A stretch of 33,985 nt of DNA. Origin: an uncultured Flavobacteriaceae bacterium. GTDB lineage: Bacteria; Bacteroidota; Bacteroidia; Flavobacteriales; Flavobacteriaceae. Every line of letters begins with the position of its first letter. The first letter of the stretch is position 1. The DNA lies in contig CALGLR010000034.1 of assembly GCA_937959395.1 (NCBI GenBank), positions 1-33,985 of the forward strand, written 5' to 3'. Below, in pieces: positions 1-8,173 of the stretch. The position numbers and the translations under genes were made by a program. The notes below the pieces were generated by a model that saw only the letters and a list, made by a program, of their open reading frames with translations, was not told the DNA's origin and made no database searches.

Positions 1-1
1 A

Positions 2-76
2 ATGGTTAATGAGTACTTGGAGCATCATCGAAGACCAGACGATGGTAATGCTACAAATTTCATAATTGAAAAATAA
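2..76 (+). other. possible 3' end of a truncated upstream ORF
   Basis: An open frame enters from the left edge and stops with TAA at 74-76. It encodes about 24 residues, polar and rich in His, Arg and Asp, ending in FIIEK. It is in a different frame from the beta-barrel remnant that follows, so the two are not one simple gene. I do not recognise a family. It may be the tail of a gene mostly outside the window, or chance. Confidence 0.2.
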
Positions 77-395
77 CCATGGGGTGACTTTAAGTCACGA
101 ACCCGAACCTATGGACTTTAAGTCCATAGTGGTTCAGTTAACAGTTCCCGCATTTTTGAAATACAAAGCGACCTATAGGTTTAATATCTATGCTGGAACG
201 CAAGTCTTATCTGCATCATTAGTTAATGATATTTATGGACTTAAAAAATGGAATGGTATATTAGGTGTAGAATATAATTTGACTAAAAACTTCTTTTTTG
301 ATGCACGTTTTAGGCATGGTTTTGAAGGAAAGAGTTTTATGAATGATAGTTTTCGAGATAATAGAATAAGTATTGGCGTTGGTTATAAGTTTTAA
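66..395 (+). pseudogene. 3' remnant of an outer-membrane beta-barrel (PorT-like) protein
   Basis: The open frame begins at a TTG (66) and gives 109 residues. From about residue 24 onward (starting near VQLTVPAFLKY) it reads like the last strands of a Bacteroidota outer-membrane barrel: alternating hydrophobic and aromatic residues, a motif close to YRFNIYAGTQ, a FFFDARFRHGF strand, and a C-terminal aromatic ending in GYKF. Family members are usually about 180-250 aa with a signal peptide. Here there is no signal peptide, and the first about 20 residues are encoded by palindromic repeat DNA (84-129), so the N-terminal half is missing. I infer a gene truncated by recombination or repeat insertion. 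A short separately started protein is possible but unlikely to be exported. Confidence 0.5.
84..129. repeat. paired palindromes with a shared core
   Basis: Two odd palindromes lie 10 bp apart. Positions 84-98 have 7-bp arms (GTGACTT / AAGTCAC) around a central T. Positions 109-129 have 10-bp arms (CTATGGACTT / AAGTCCATAG) around a central T. Both share the core GACTTTAAGTC. Flanking AACCA and TGGTT add outer symmetry. They lie exactly where the beta-barrel remnant loses homology. Confidence 0.7.
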
Positions 396-453
396 TTAAA
401 TTTTATTAAGCTATGGTCTGTTTTTTAAATTAGGAGGCAGATATAAATTTTAA

Positions 454-493
454 AAACAGAAAACGATTCATATTAATAAATCGTCTTCTGTTT
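454..493. terminator. bidirectional hairpin terminator
   Basis: An inverted repeat (AAACAGAAAACGATT at 454-468 and AATCGTCTTCTGTTT at 479-493, one mismatch) has a 10-nt loop. It sits between the plus-strand remnant and the 3' end of the convergent lpdA gene. A T-rich stretch is present but not a strong uninterrupted T-run. Confidence 0.55.
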
Positions 494-512
494 AATATTA
501 TAATGATATAGT

Positions 513-1889
513 TTATAAATGAATCACTTCATCATAAGCATCTGCAACAGCTTCCATTACCGCTTCACTCATCGTTGGATGCGGGTGAATTGTTTTTAAT
601 ACTTCATGACCAGTAGTTTCTAGTTTTCTTCCTAAAACTGCTTCAGCAATCATATCGGTAACACCAGCACCAATCATATGGCAACCTAGCCATTCTCCGT
701 ATTTGGCGTCAAAAATAACTTTTACAAAGCCATCTTTAGTACCAGAAGCACTTGCCTTCCCAGAGGCAGAAAAAGGAAACTTACCTACTTTTATATCTAA
801 ACCTTGTTCTTTAGCTTGTTTTTCAGTTAAACCAACACTTGCTATTTCTGGAGAACAATATGTACATCCTGGAATATTTCCGTAATCTATAGCTTCCACA
901 TTATGGCCTGCTATTTTTTCAACACATAATATACCTTCGGCAGAAGCTACATGGGCTAAAGCTTGTCCAGGAGTTACATCACCAATTGCATAATAACCAG
1001 GGATGTTTGTTTGATAATAATCGTTTACTAATATTTTATCTCTATCTACTGCTATTCCTACATCTTCTAATCCAATATTTTCAATATTCGTTTTAATCCC
1101 TACAGCAGAAAGCACTAAATCGGCTTCAAGAACTTCTTCTCCTTTTTTTGTTTTCACAGTTGCTTTAACTCCTTTTCCAGAAGTATCAACACTTGTTACT
1201 TCAGCAGAAGTCATTATTTTAATGCCACTCTTTTTAAAAGAACGCTCTAATTGTTTTGAAACATCTATATCTTCAACAGGAACGATATTCGGTAAATATT
1301 CTACAACGGTAACTTCAGTTCCCATTGCATTATAAAAATAAGCGAATTCAATACCAATAGCGCCAGACCCTACAACAATCATTTTCTTAGGTTGTGTTTT
1401 TAAAGTCATAGCTTCTCTGTAGCCTATTACTTTTTTACCATCTTGCGGTAAATTAGGTAATTCGCGAGAGCGTGCTCCAGTAGCTACAATAATATGATCT
1501 GCACTATATTCTTTACCATCAACATCAACTTTTTTACCAGCTTTCACTTTTCCGAAGCCGTTAATGACATCAATTTTATTTTTTTTCATTAAAAACTGCA
1601 CACCTTTGCTCATGCCGTCTGCAACATTTCTACTTCGGTTTACTACGGCATCAAAATCTTTATCATATTCTTTAACCGTTAAGCCATAATCGCTTGCATG
1701 TTTTAAGTATTCAAATACCTGAGCCGACTTTAATAGTGCTTTAGTAGGAATACACCCCCAATTTAAACACACGCCTCCAAGATTTTCTTTTTCAACTATA
1801 GCTGTTTTAAAACCTAATTGTGATGCTCTAATTGCAGTAACGTAGCCTCCAGGACCACTTCCAAGAACAATAATATCGTATTTACTCAT
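513..1889 (-). CDS. lpdA: dihydrolipoyl dehydrogenase (E3)
   Basis: A cytosolic FAD enzyme that reoxidises dihydrolipoamide with NAD+ in pyruvate, 2-oxoglutarate and branched-chain 2-oxoacid dehydrogenase complexes. The 458-aa length is normal. Visible are the FAD-binding GSGPGG (10-15), the redox disulfide Cys41/Cys46 in GGVCLNWGCIPTK, the NAD-binding GSGAIG (174-179) and the C-terminal His437/Glu442 catalytic pair in HPHPTMSE. The start MSKYDIIVLG leaves no room for a longer N-terminus. It stands alone, without E1/E2 genes beside it, so it probably serves several complexes. The next upstream same-strand gene ends at 2034, 144 bp away. Family assignment is secure; which complex it serves is inference. 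Confidence 0.96.
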   Translation of the reverse strand: MSKYDIIVLGSGPGGYVTAIRASQLGFKTAIVEKENLGGVCLNWGCIPTKALLKSAQVFEYLKHASDYGLTVKEYDKDFDAVVNRSRNVADGMSKGVQFLMKKNKIDVINGFGKVKAGKKVDVDGKEYSADHIIVATGARSRELPNLPQDGKKVIGYREAMTLKTQPKKMIVVGSGAIGIEFAYFYNAMGTEVTVVEYLPNIVPVEDIDVSKQLERSFKKSGIKIMTSAEVTSVDTSGKGVKATVKTKKGEEVLEADLVLSAVGIKTNIENIGLEDVGIAVDRDKILVNDYYQTNIPGYYAIGDVTPGQALAHVASAEGILCVEKIAGHNVEAIDYGNIPGCTYCSPEIASVGLTEKQAKEQGLDIKVGKFPFSASGKASASGTKDGFVKVIFDAKYGEWLGCHMIGAGVTDMIAEAVLGRKLETTGHEVLKTIHPHPTMSEAVMEAVADAYDEVIHL

Positions 1890-2033
1890 TAGTCTATTTT
1901 TTGTCGTTTTAAGAGATCACGAATTTACGAAACAAAGCCGTAATAATAAATCGAAGTTTGAAATTTATTTACTCCATAATCGAGATTTAATACTTCTATG
2001 CTTGCCCGAGCTAGTTTAGTTAAAAATGAAAAT

Positions 2034-2585
2034 TTAAAGATCGTCTGTAAAATGCCGTCTTCCTTTCTCTTTATTAAATTTTTCTGCGTTGTAAGCTAAT
2101 GATTCTCCTTTTGTTATAGATAAAGATTTCCAATCTTCTTTTTTCAGTAATGTACCTATAAAAACAATTTGCCCAATATGATAGGAGTAATGCGCTAATT
2201 GCCTATTAATTGCTTCAATAACTGTATGTCCTTGATTGCGAATGTAAATAATGCGTTCTAAATCTGTTTTTTCTAAAGGCTCTATAGCAGTAAATAATAC
2301 GTTCCAAGCGGCATTCCAACTAGTTATTAATTCTTCTTTAGAGGTATAAGTATCTGTAAATTCGCTATCTCTTTCTCTCCATGACTTTTCACCGTCTTCT
2401 GTTAAAAAGTTGGTCCACCTACTAAGCATATTTCCAATAATATGTTTAGTTATAATTGTAATACTATTCGAATAGGAGTGGTGTTGTAAGCTTAATTCTT
2501 CAAATGTTAATTGATTAAATGTCTTCTCTCCTAAATTTTTATAATACTCAAATTGCTTTAAAACACTAGTTAAGTAATACTCCAT
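2034..2585 (-). CDS. DinB-superfamily protein, DUF1572 family
   Basis: A 183-aa helical protein. Three histidines in the arrangement of DinB-fold metal sites are visible: His48 after the first helix pair, and His132 and His136 in HYSYHIGQIV. This arrangement and the GQI motif are typical of the DUF1572/YfiT-like branch, some members of which are metal-dependent thiol transferases or hydrolases. The actual reaction is unknown. The start follows the upstream msrB stop by 6 bp, so it is the last gene of an msrB-msrB-dinB operon. I infer a role in thiol or damage metabolism from this context only. Confidence 0.8.
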   Translation of the reverse strand: MEYYLTSVLKQFEYYKNLGEKTFNQLTFEELSLQHHSYSNSITIITKHIIGNMLSRWTNFLTEDGEKSWRERDSEFTDTYTSKEELITSWNAAWNVLFTAIEPLEKTDLERIIYIRNQGHTVIEAINRQLAHYSYHIGQIVFIGTLLKKEDWKSLSITKGESLAYNAEKFNKEKGRRHFTDDL

Positions 2586-2591
2586 TTGTAG

Positions 2592-2990
2592 TTATAATTT
2601 TTCAGTAAATTCTAAACTTCCAGAATTCACGCAATAGCGCTCTCCAGTTTCGGTAGGTCCATCATTAAATACGTGGCCTAGGTGACCACCACAGTTTGAG
2701 CAAACAATTTCTGTGCGCATCATACCATGAGATTTGTCTAAAATACGGGTAACAGTTCCCTCTATAGAGTTATCAAAGCTTGGCCAGCCACAATGTGATT
2801 CAAATTTTTGATTACTTTCAAAAAGTTTTTGATGACATCCAGCACATTGATATTCGCCATTTTCGAAATGTAAATTGTATTTGCCAGTATGCGGCATTTC
2901 TGTGCCTTGTTTTCTTAGGATACGATATTGTTCATCGGTGAGTTGTTCATGCCATTCTTCGTCCGATTTTTTAAATTTATAATTGCTCAT
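2592..2990 (-). CDS. msrB: peptide-methionine (R)-S-oxide reductase MsrB, cytosolic
   Basis: Reduces the R-epimer of methionine sulfoxide in proteins. The 132-aa SelR domain has no signal peptide. Zinc-binding CxxC pairs are Cys49/Cys52 and Cys97/Cys100. The catalytic Cys120 is in RYCVNSGSL, and the substrate-pocket GWPSF begins at residue 68. Cys67 directly before GWPSF is a candidate resolving cysteine; the neighbouring paralogue lacks it. The gene overlaps the upstream msrB by 4 nt (2987-2990), which indicates translational coupling. The start MSNYKFKKSD matches usual SelR N-termini. Confidence 0.95.
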   Translation of the reverse strand: MSNYKFKKSDEEWHEQLTDEQYRILRKQGTEMPHTGKYNLHFENGEYQCAGCHQKLFESNQKFESHCGWPSFDNSIEGTVTRILDKSHGMMRTEIVCSNCGGHLGHVFNDGPTETGERYCVNSGSLEFTEKL

Positions 2991-3466
2991 TTTTTTGGAA
3001 TAAAATTAAGTGCATCTCCATTTATACAATGTCTTTTGCCTGTCGTTTTTTTCGGTCCGTCATTAAAAATATGTCCTAAATGACCTCCACATGTAGCACA
3101 ATGTTCTTCTGTTCTTGCGTAACCTAAATCATAATCTGTAGAAAAAGCAATATTTCCTTTAATTTCTTGATCAAAACTTGGCCAACCTGTTCCAGAATCG
3201 AATTTAGTTTCACTATTAAATAGAGGCGTGTTACAAGCTGCACAAACATATGTGCCTTTTTCATAATTTTTATTTAAAGGACTCGTAAAGGGACGTTCTG
3301 TTCCTGCTGTTCTTAAAACATAAAATTGTTCTTCAGTTAAAACTTTTTTCCATTCAGATTCGGTTTTAGAAACGGTATAGGCTTTTTTATTTTTTTGACT
3401 CTTTTGAGCGCTAGTGTTACAAGAGAAAAGAACAATTGTAAGTAATAATAGAAGTATCTTTTTCAT
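2987..3466 (-). CDS. msrB: lipoprotein MsrB methionine sulfoxide reductase
   Basis: A second SelR-domain protein of 159 aa with an N-terminal lipoprotein signal (lipobox LFSC, Cys16), so it is likely anchored to the envelope and repairs extracytoplasmic proteins. Zinc ligands are Cys75/Cys78 and Cys123/Cys126, and the catalytic Cys147 is in RHCINGDAL. The substrate pocket reads SGTGWPSF (91-98): the position before GWPSF is Thr, unlike Cys67 of the downstream paralogue, so this copy may need a different reductant or recycling route. It is the first gene of the three-gene operon. A linker of about 20 residues rich in Lys and Ser follows the lipid anchor. Confidence 0.93.
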   Translation of the reverse strand: MKKILLLLLTIVLFSCNTSAQKSQKNKKAYTVSKTESEWKKVLTEEQFYVLRTAGTERPFTSPLNKNYEKGTYVCAACNTPLFNSETKFDSGTGWPSFDQEIKGNIAFSTDYDLGYARTEEHCATCGGHLGHIFNDGPKKTTGKRHCINGDALNFIPKK

Positions 3467-3757
3467 TTTATGTTAGATTTGTTTCAGTAAGTATAAATAT
3501 ACGAGCTTTTAATAATTGTTTTAGAATAAGTCGATAAACAATCTAAATAATGACATTAATAAAGTTAATGATATTATAAAATATATTTTAATAGGGAAAA
3601 TCACATAATCAAACTATTTTAATATGTATATTATTACCATTCATAGTCGATTACACTCATTTTGACGAATATGTATAACCATGTTAAGTTAGTGATTGCT
3701 GTTTTTTTGGCGCAATTGTTGTAAATTAGATTACAGATTAATTAAACTTTAAACAAA

Positions 3758-4588
3758 ATGAATTTAAAAAATATTACAGCTACAGTATTTGCTCTTATGC
3801 TTTTTTTATCATGTGCTACAAATCCTTTTACAGGAAAGAAGACAATGGCTTTTATGCCAAATTCGCAGTTATTTCCTTCGGCATTCTCTCAGTATGATCA
3901 ATTTTTAGGCGAGAATAAAGTTGTAAAAGGAACTGCTCAAGCACAAATGATAACTAGAGTTGGACAGCGAATAGCTGTTGCAGCAGAAAAATGGTTGAAT
4001 GCTAATGGGCAACAAGGCTATTTGAAAGATTACAAATGGGAATATAATTTAGTAAATGATGAAACAGTAAATGCATGGTGTATGCCCGGCGGGAAAATCG
4101 TTTTTTATACAGGGATTTTAAAAGTTGCTGAAAATGAAACTGCGGTTGCGGCTATTATGGGACACGAAGTCGCTCATGCTTTAGCAAATCATGGTCAACA
4201 ACGAATGAGTGCTGGTATGTTACAGCAAGGTGTTTCAACAGCAGGAAATGTTTTCTTGAAAACAGAACAAAGTAGAGGCCTTTTTAATCAAGCCTTTGGA
4301 ATAGGATCTCAAGTAGGAGGTATGTTACCTTTTAGCAGAAGCCATGAAAATGAAGCAGATAAAATAGGTTTATTGTTAACAGCAATTGCCGGATACAATC
4401 CAGATGAAGCAGCAAATTTATGGCGTCGTATGGCAAAAAATAGTGGCGGAAAAGCACCACCAGAGTTTATGAGTACGCACCCTGCTAATCAAACACGTAT
4501 TGCTAATTTAACAGCGCAAGCACCAACAGTAAAAAAAGAAGCTAGAAAGTTTGGCGTTACTTCTTTTAAACCATTAGGTAAGTTTTAA
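3758..4588 (+). CDS. M48-family metallopeptidase, lipoprotein
   Basis: A zinc protease of the Oma1/LoiP/BepA-like soluble M48 group. The lipobox FLSC places the lipidated Cys at residue 19. The HExxH motif is HEVAH at 136-140, and the third zinc ligand is probably Glu197 in SRSHENEAD. There is no multi-spanning membrane domain as in HtpX, and no C-terminal TPR domain as in BepA; the protein ends soon after the peptidase domain at 276 aa. Likely role: envelope protein quality control. It is followed by a strong terminator and is probably monocistronic. The function is well supported; substrates are unknown. Confidence 0.92.
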   Translation: MNLKNITATVFALMLFLSCATNPFTGKKTMAFMPNSQLFPSAFSQYDQFLGENKVVKGTAQAQMITRVGQRIAVAAEKWLNANGQQGYLKDYKWEYNLVNDETVNAWCMPGGKIVFYTGILKVAENETAVAAIMGHEVAHALANHGQQRMSAGMLQQGVSTAGNVFLKTEQSRGLFNQAFGIGSQVGGMLPFSRSHENEADKIGLLLTAIAGYNPDEAANLWRRMAKNSGGKAPPEFMSTHPANQTRIANLTAQAPTVKKEARKFGVTSFKPLGKF

Positions 4589-4619
4589 TGATGGTTTAAC
4601 AAATAAATAGTTATTTTAG

Positions 4620-4648
4620 AAGCTGCTCCATAAAAGAGCAGCTTTTTT
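4620..4648 (+). terminator. Rho-independent terminator of the M48 gene
   Basis: Arms AAGCTGCTC (4620-4628) and GAGCAGCTT (4636-4644) are perfect, with a 7-nt loop and a T-run to 4648. It ends only three bases before the ATG (4652) of the next gene. Confidence 0.9.
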
Positions 4649-4651
4649 ATT

Positions 4652-5989
4652 ATGGAAAAATTAAAAAAAGGAAGTAAAAAATTAATTAATGCATGGGCAT
4701 TTTACGATTGGGCTAACTCGGTTTATACTTTAACGATAGCATCTTCAATATTTCCTTTATTTTATTCTGCGTTATTTATAAATGAGATTAAAAGAGTAAA
4801 TGCTTTTGGTTACGAATTTAAAAGTACAGCACTCATCACTTTTGTAACAGCTTTAACTTTTTTAGTTGTTGCTTTTACATCTCCAATTCTTTCTGGAATA
4901 TCAGATTATATAGGAAATAAAAAAAACTTCATGAAGTTTTTTTGCTATATGGGAAGTATAGGCTGTATTGGTTTATACTGGTTCGATATAGCGCCAGGAA
5001 GAATATATTTGAGTTTACTTTTTTATTTTATGGGATTATTAGGCTACTGGGGAAGTTTGGTATTTTATAACTCATATTTACCAGATATCGCTTTTCCAGA
5101 ACAACAAGATCGTATTAGTGCAAAAGGCTTTTCTTTGGGATACATTGGCAGTGTAACATTGCTTTTAATAAACTTAGGAATGATACTCTACCCGCAATAT
5201 TTTGGTTTTGATATTGGTACGACTGAAGCGCACAAGAATTTAGCTTCAATGAAAGCTATGAGAACTTCATTTATAACTGTTGGACTCTGGTGGCTTGTAT
5301 TTAGTCAATACACTTTTTATGTACTACCAAATGGTGTGTCTAAAGGTCGTAAAGTTACTCGACAGGTTATTTTTAACGGGTTAAATGAATTAAAAATAGT
5401 TTGGCAAGAACTTAAAAAAGACTTACGTCTCAAGCGTTATTTAATTGCTTTTTTTGTGTTTAGTATGGCGGTACAAACAATTATGCTGGTTGCTGTTTAT
5501 TTTGGAGAAGAAGAAGTCGCTTGGGGGCCTGGTAATGCTAAAAAAATAGGATTAATAGGTAGTATTTTATTAATACAGGTTTTAGCAATAGTTGGAGCAA
5601 TATTAACTTCGATGGCTTCAAAAAGGTTTGGCAATATTGTGACTTTAATTGTTATTAATGTCATATGGATGAGCTTGTGTTTTTATGGTTATTTTGTAGA
5701 AACTCCATTTCAATTTTACATTACTGCGGGTTGTGTAGGATTAGTAATGGGAGGCGTACAAAGTTTGGCACGTTCTACTTATTCTAAATTTTTACCAGAA
5801 ACAGATGATACTACTTCTTACTTTAGTTTCTTTGATGTCGCTGAAAAAATAGGAATAGTAATAGGAATGATTTTATATGGTACTATAGATCAAATTACAG
5901 GAAGCATGCGTAATGCCATATTATTTTTATTCGTTTTTTTCCTAATAGGTATTATTTTATTATTCAGAGTTCCAAGGGAAAAACGATAA
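4652..5989 (+). CDS. MFS permease, UMF1 / Atg22-like family
   Basis: A 445-aa inner-membrane transporter with about 12 hydrophobic helices. The N-terminal INAWAFYDWANSVYTLTI stretch is diagnostic of the UMF1 (Atg22-like) family. The VMGGVQSLARSTYSKFLPE motif and the FFDVAEKIG segment in the second half are also characteristic. Substrates of bacterial UMF1 proteins are largely uncharacterised; the yeast relative exports amino acids from the vacuole. The start at 4652 is supported by the usual distance to the family motif. The upstream terminator ends 3 nt before it, so there is no room for an ordinary leader (see findings). Confidence 0.9.
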   Translation: MEKLKKGSKKLINAWAFYDWANSVYTLTIASSIFPLFYSALFINEIKRVNAFGYEFKSTALITFVTALTFLVVAFTSPILSGISDYIGNKKNFMKFFCYMGSIGCIGLYWFDIAPGRIYLSLLFYFMGLLGYWGSLVFYNSYLPDIAFPEQQDRISAKGFSLGYIGSVTLLLINLGMILYPQYFGFDIGTTEAHKNLASMKAMRTSFITVGLWWLVFSQYTFYVLPNGVSKGRKVTRQVIFNGLNELKIVWQELKKDLRLKRYLIAFFVFSMAVQTIMLVAVYFGEEEVAWGPGNAKKIGLIGSILLIQVLAIVGAILTSMASKRFGNIVTLIVINVIWMSLCFYGYFVETPFQFYITAGCVGLVMGGVQSLARSTYSKFLPETDDTTSYFSFFDVAEKIGIVIGMILYGTIDQITGSMRNAILFLFVFFLIGIILLFRVPREKR

Positions 5990-6025
5990 AAAGCAAATTT
6001 TACCGCTAAAGTGTAATTTTTTTAT

Positions 6026-6033
6026 TATATTTG
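6026..6033 (+). promoter_or_regulatory. -7 promoter element TATATTTG
   Basis: A perfect match to the Bacteroidota -7 consensus TAnnTTTG, 31 bp before the start at 6065. It predicts a 5' untranslated leader of roughly 25 nt. No clear TTG is seen in the -33 region. Confidence 0.5.
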
Positions 6034-6064
6034 GTCTTCCTAATATTAACTTAACCAAATACTT

Positions 6065-6967
6065 ATGAAGAGACTTTCCCTTCTTTTAGTGCTATTTACT
6101 ATTTTTAATTGTGCTGATGAACCTTTAGAACCAGAACAAAGAAACTGTATTCAAACGACTGCTGTTCTTGCAGAAGCGACAACAAATTTTAATGCAGTAA
6201 CACCAGATAATTATATAGAATTATGTAATGCGTATAGAATAGCGTTACAGAATCAAAAAGAGTTTTGTGGAGATGGTAGTGGAAATATACAGACACTTTT
6301 AGATGGATTAGGAGATTGTACAGGAACTACACTGCCACCTGATGATTGTACTTCAGCTCAAGCTGCATCTTCAAGTGCAGCAACTGTTTATTTGAATAGC
6401 CCTTCCACAGAGAGATGTAATGCCTACAAATCAACATTAGAAAATCAAATAATAGTCTGTGGAGATGAAGATGGAAGTATTCAAATAACTATAGATGGAT
6501 TGGGAGATTGTAATGATGTAGGAACAAGTAATGGTTTCGCAATGTCTTTTAAGTTAGACGGTTCACAGTATAACCAAAATAATCCATCTGGTAATAACGA
6601 AGCCTCGAGTTCAACCATATCTTCTAGTTATCCAAGTACAGAATATATATTACTTCAATCAAGAAATGGTCTTTTTGGAGATGTAGAAATTGATCTTTGG
6701 ATTAAAAGGGATGATTTAGTAGCAAATACAACATATGATGTGAATGAAGGTACAGACGGAGTTACTACACATATAGATTTAATTGACCTTAGAAGTACTG
6801 AATTTGAGTATACAATTTCTGGTACTGTAACTATAGATTTTGTAGATTCTATTAATAAAATAGTTAAAGGAACATTCGAATTCAATTCAGGTATAAATCC
6901 TTGGTCTACAGATTCTAGTAATATGGTGACTGAAGGAATATTTAATTATGTTTATGATGTTGATTAA
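6065..6967 (+). CDS. lipoprotein with two four-cysteine repeats, unknown function
   Basis: 300 aa with a lipoprotein signal (lipobox IFNC, Cys16). Residues 28-85 and 95-149 are two diverged copies of one module. Each has four cysteines, at 28/54/68/85 and 95/118/132/149, with the last three spaced identically (x13 and x16). Each contains C-N-A-Y and ends in DGLGDC. Residues about 157-300 form a beta-rich domain similar in style to DUF6252-like domains of flavobacterial lipoproteins, with a strand pattern like KIVKGTFEF. The paired cysteines suggest disulfides in an extracytoplasmic protein. The next lipoprotein gene starts 49 bp downstream, so they may be cotranscribed. No function can be assigned. 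Confidence 0.75.
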   Translation: MKRLSLLLVLFTIFNCADEPLEPEQRNCIQTTAVLAEATTNFNAVTPDNYIELCNAYRIALQNQKEFCGDGSGNIQTLLDGLGDCTGTTLPPDDCTSAQAASSSAATVYLNSPSTERCNAYKSTLENQIIVCGDEDGSIQITIDGLGDCNDVGTSNGFAMSFKLDGSQYNQNNPSGNNEASSSTISSSYPSTEYILLQSRNGLFGDVEIDLWIKRDDLVANTTYDVNEGTDGVTTHIDLIDLRSTEFEYTISGTVTIDFVDSINKIVKGTFEFNSGINPWSTDSSNMVTEGIFNYVYDVD

Positions 6968-7016
6968 AGAATAATGAAAAATAATAACACCCCAATAAAT
7001 TTAAATTCCTCAAATT

Positions 7017-7910
7017 ATGAAAAAAATAACCTACCTATTAGTCCTTTCTATAGCCTTAGTCACATTTTCTTGTGAAAAAGAGCCTTCTAGAGCAAGCTTA
7101 CCTGAAGTTAACTTTAGTGTCGATTTTGATGGTCAGACATTTGTTGCAGACCAAGTTGGCGCAACAGTTTTAGACGATGTCATCAATATTACAGGTCTAA
7201 GAGGACCAAACAATGAGTCTATTACTTTAACAGTAGTAGCAGGTACAGAAGGTGTATATCAATTAGGAGTACAAAACGGAGCTTTAGTTCATGGTGCTGC
7301 ATATATAGAGCAAAACAATTCAACGAATGGTGCATGGGTTGCTCTTACAGATGGCGTATCTTCTCAAGGAACCATTATTATTTCTGAAATTAATGACGTT
7401 AATAAAACCATTTCTGGTAATTTTTCTTTTACAGGCAATAATCCATCTGTCGGCAATACTAGCAGTTTTGTAAGAGAATTTACTAATGGTACATTTAAAA
7501 ATATACCATACAGTAACACTTTATCTAATCCGCCAACGAACAATAATAGTTTTACTGCTAAGATCGATGGTGTAGAGTTTGAAGAAGACTTACTTGCAGG
7601 AATTTTAAGTAGTGGTAATATATCTATTATCGCAACAAAAAATAATATATCTAGCATTGGACTTACTCTTCCAAGTGATATTGCTGCAGGAGATTATGAT
7701 TTTACTTTTGGAGTCGCGCCTGTTGGTCAATACAATATATTTACGCCATTTTCGAGCAATATAGCAGATGGAAGTTTTACAATTACTTCTCACGATATTC
7801 CGAACAAAAGAATAATTGGAACATTCTCTTTTACAGCGGAAGCTTTTGGAGGAGGTGCTACTGGTAGCTTTGAAATTACTGAAGGAAGCTTCGATATAAC
7901 TTATCAATAA
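7017..7910 (+). CDS. lipoprotein with tandem DUF6252-like domains
   Basis: 297 aa with a lipoprotein signal (lipobox TFSC, Cys19). Two domains of the same fold are visible, at about 32-165 and about 178-297. Each opens with F-x-D-G-x-x-F (FSVDFDGQTF, FTAKIDGVEF) and closes with an I-x-G-x-F-S-F-T hairpin followed by a G-x-F strand. This layout matches the DUF6252-like beta proteins common in Flavobacteriaceae. Function is unknown; the position suggests a cell-surface or periplasmic protein related to the preceding lipoprotein. A strong terminator follows. Confidence 0.75.
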   Translation: MKKITYLLVLSIALVTFSCEKEPSRASLPEVNFSVDFDGQTFVADQVGATVLDDVINITGLRGPNNESITLTVVAGTEGVYQLGVQNGALVHGAAYIEQNNSTNGAWVALTDGVSSQGTIIISEINDVNKTISGNFSFTGNNPSVGNTSSFVREFTNGTFKNIPYSNTLSNPPTNNNSFTAKIDGVEFEEDLLAGILSSGNISIIATKNNISSIGLTLPSDIAAGDYDFTFGVAPVGQYNIFTPFSSNIADGSFTITSHDIPNKRIIGTFSFTAEAFGGGATGSFEITEGSFDITYQ

Positions 7911-7930
7911 TTATAAGAACATTAAAAATA

Positions 7931-7970
7931 AAAAAAGCCACTATTCATTTTCAAGGATAGTGGCTTTTTT
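7931..7970 (+). terminator. Rho-independent terminator
   Basis: The arms AAAAAAGCCACTAT and ATAGTGGCTTTTTT are perfect, 14 bp long and flank a 12-nt loop. It lies 20 bp after the second lipoprotein gene. Confidence 0.92.
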
Positions 7971-8030
7971 ATGACTTATATTAAGACCTATTCGGTATAA
8001 AATTTAAAAACTCATAACGTTATTTTAAGT

Positions 8031-8044
8031 TTTAGTATACTAAA
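8031..8044. promoter_or_regulatory. 14-bp perfect palindrome, possible operator
   Basis: TTTAGTATACTAAA is fully self-complementary and lies about 130 bp before the PhoX-like gene in otherwise featureless AT-rich DNA. It could be a dimeric regulator site; there is no second copy in the window to support this. Confidence 0.25.
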
Positions 8045-8173
8045 GTTTACTCCAATTTAATCTGGGTAACTATTAATTAATGCAACGGTTATATATTAGT
8101 AATAACACTGAGTACATTTAGTAACATTCGATTTGTTTTTTTGTATAAATTAATTAATCCAAAGAAAAATTTA

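Noticed and set aside
7364-7907. Two minus-strand ORFs antisense to the second lipoprotein gene
   Set aside because: They lie wholly inside a well-supported plus-strand gene, have no recognisable domain, and show composition expected of an antisense frame.
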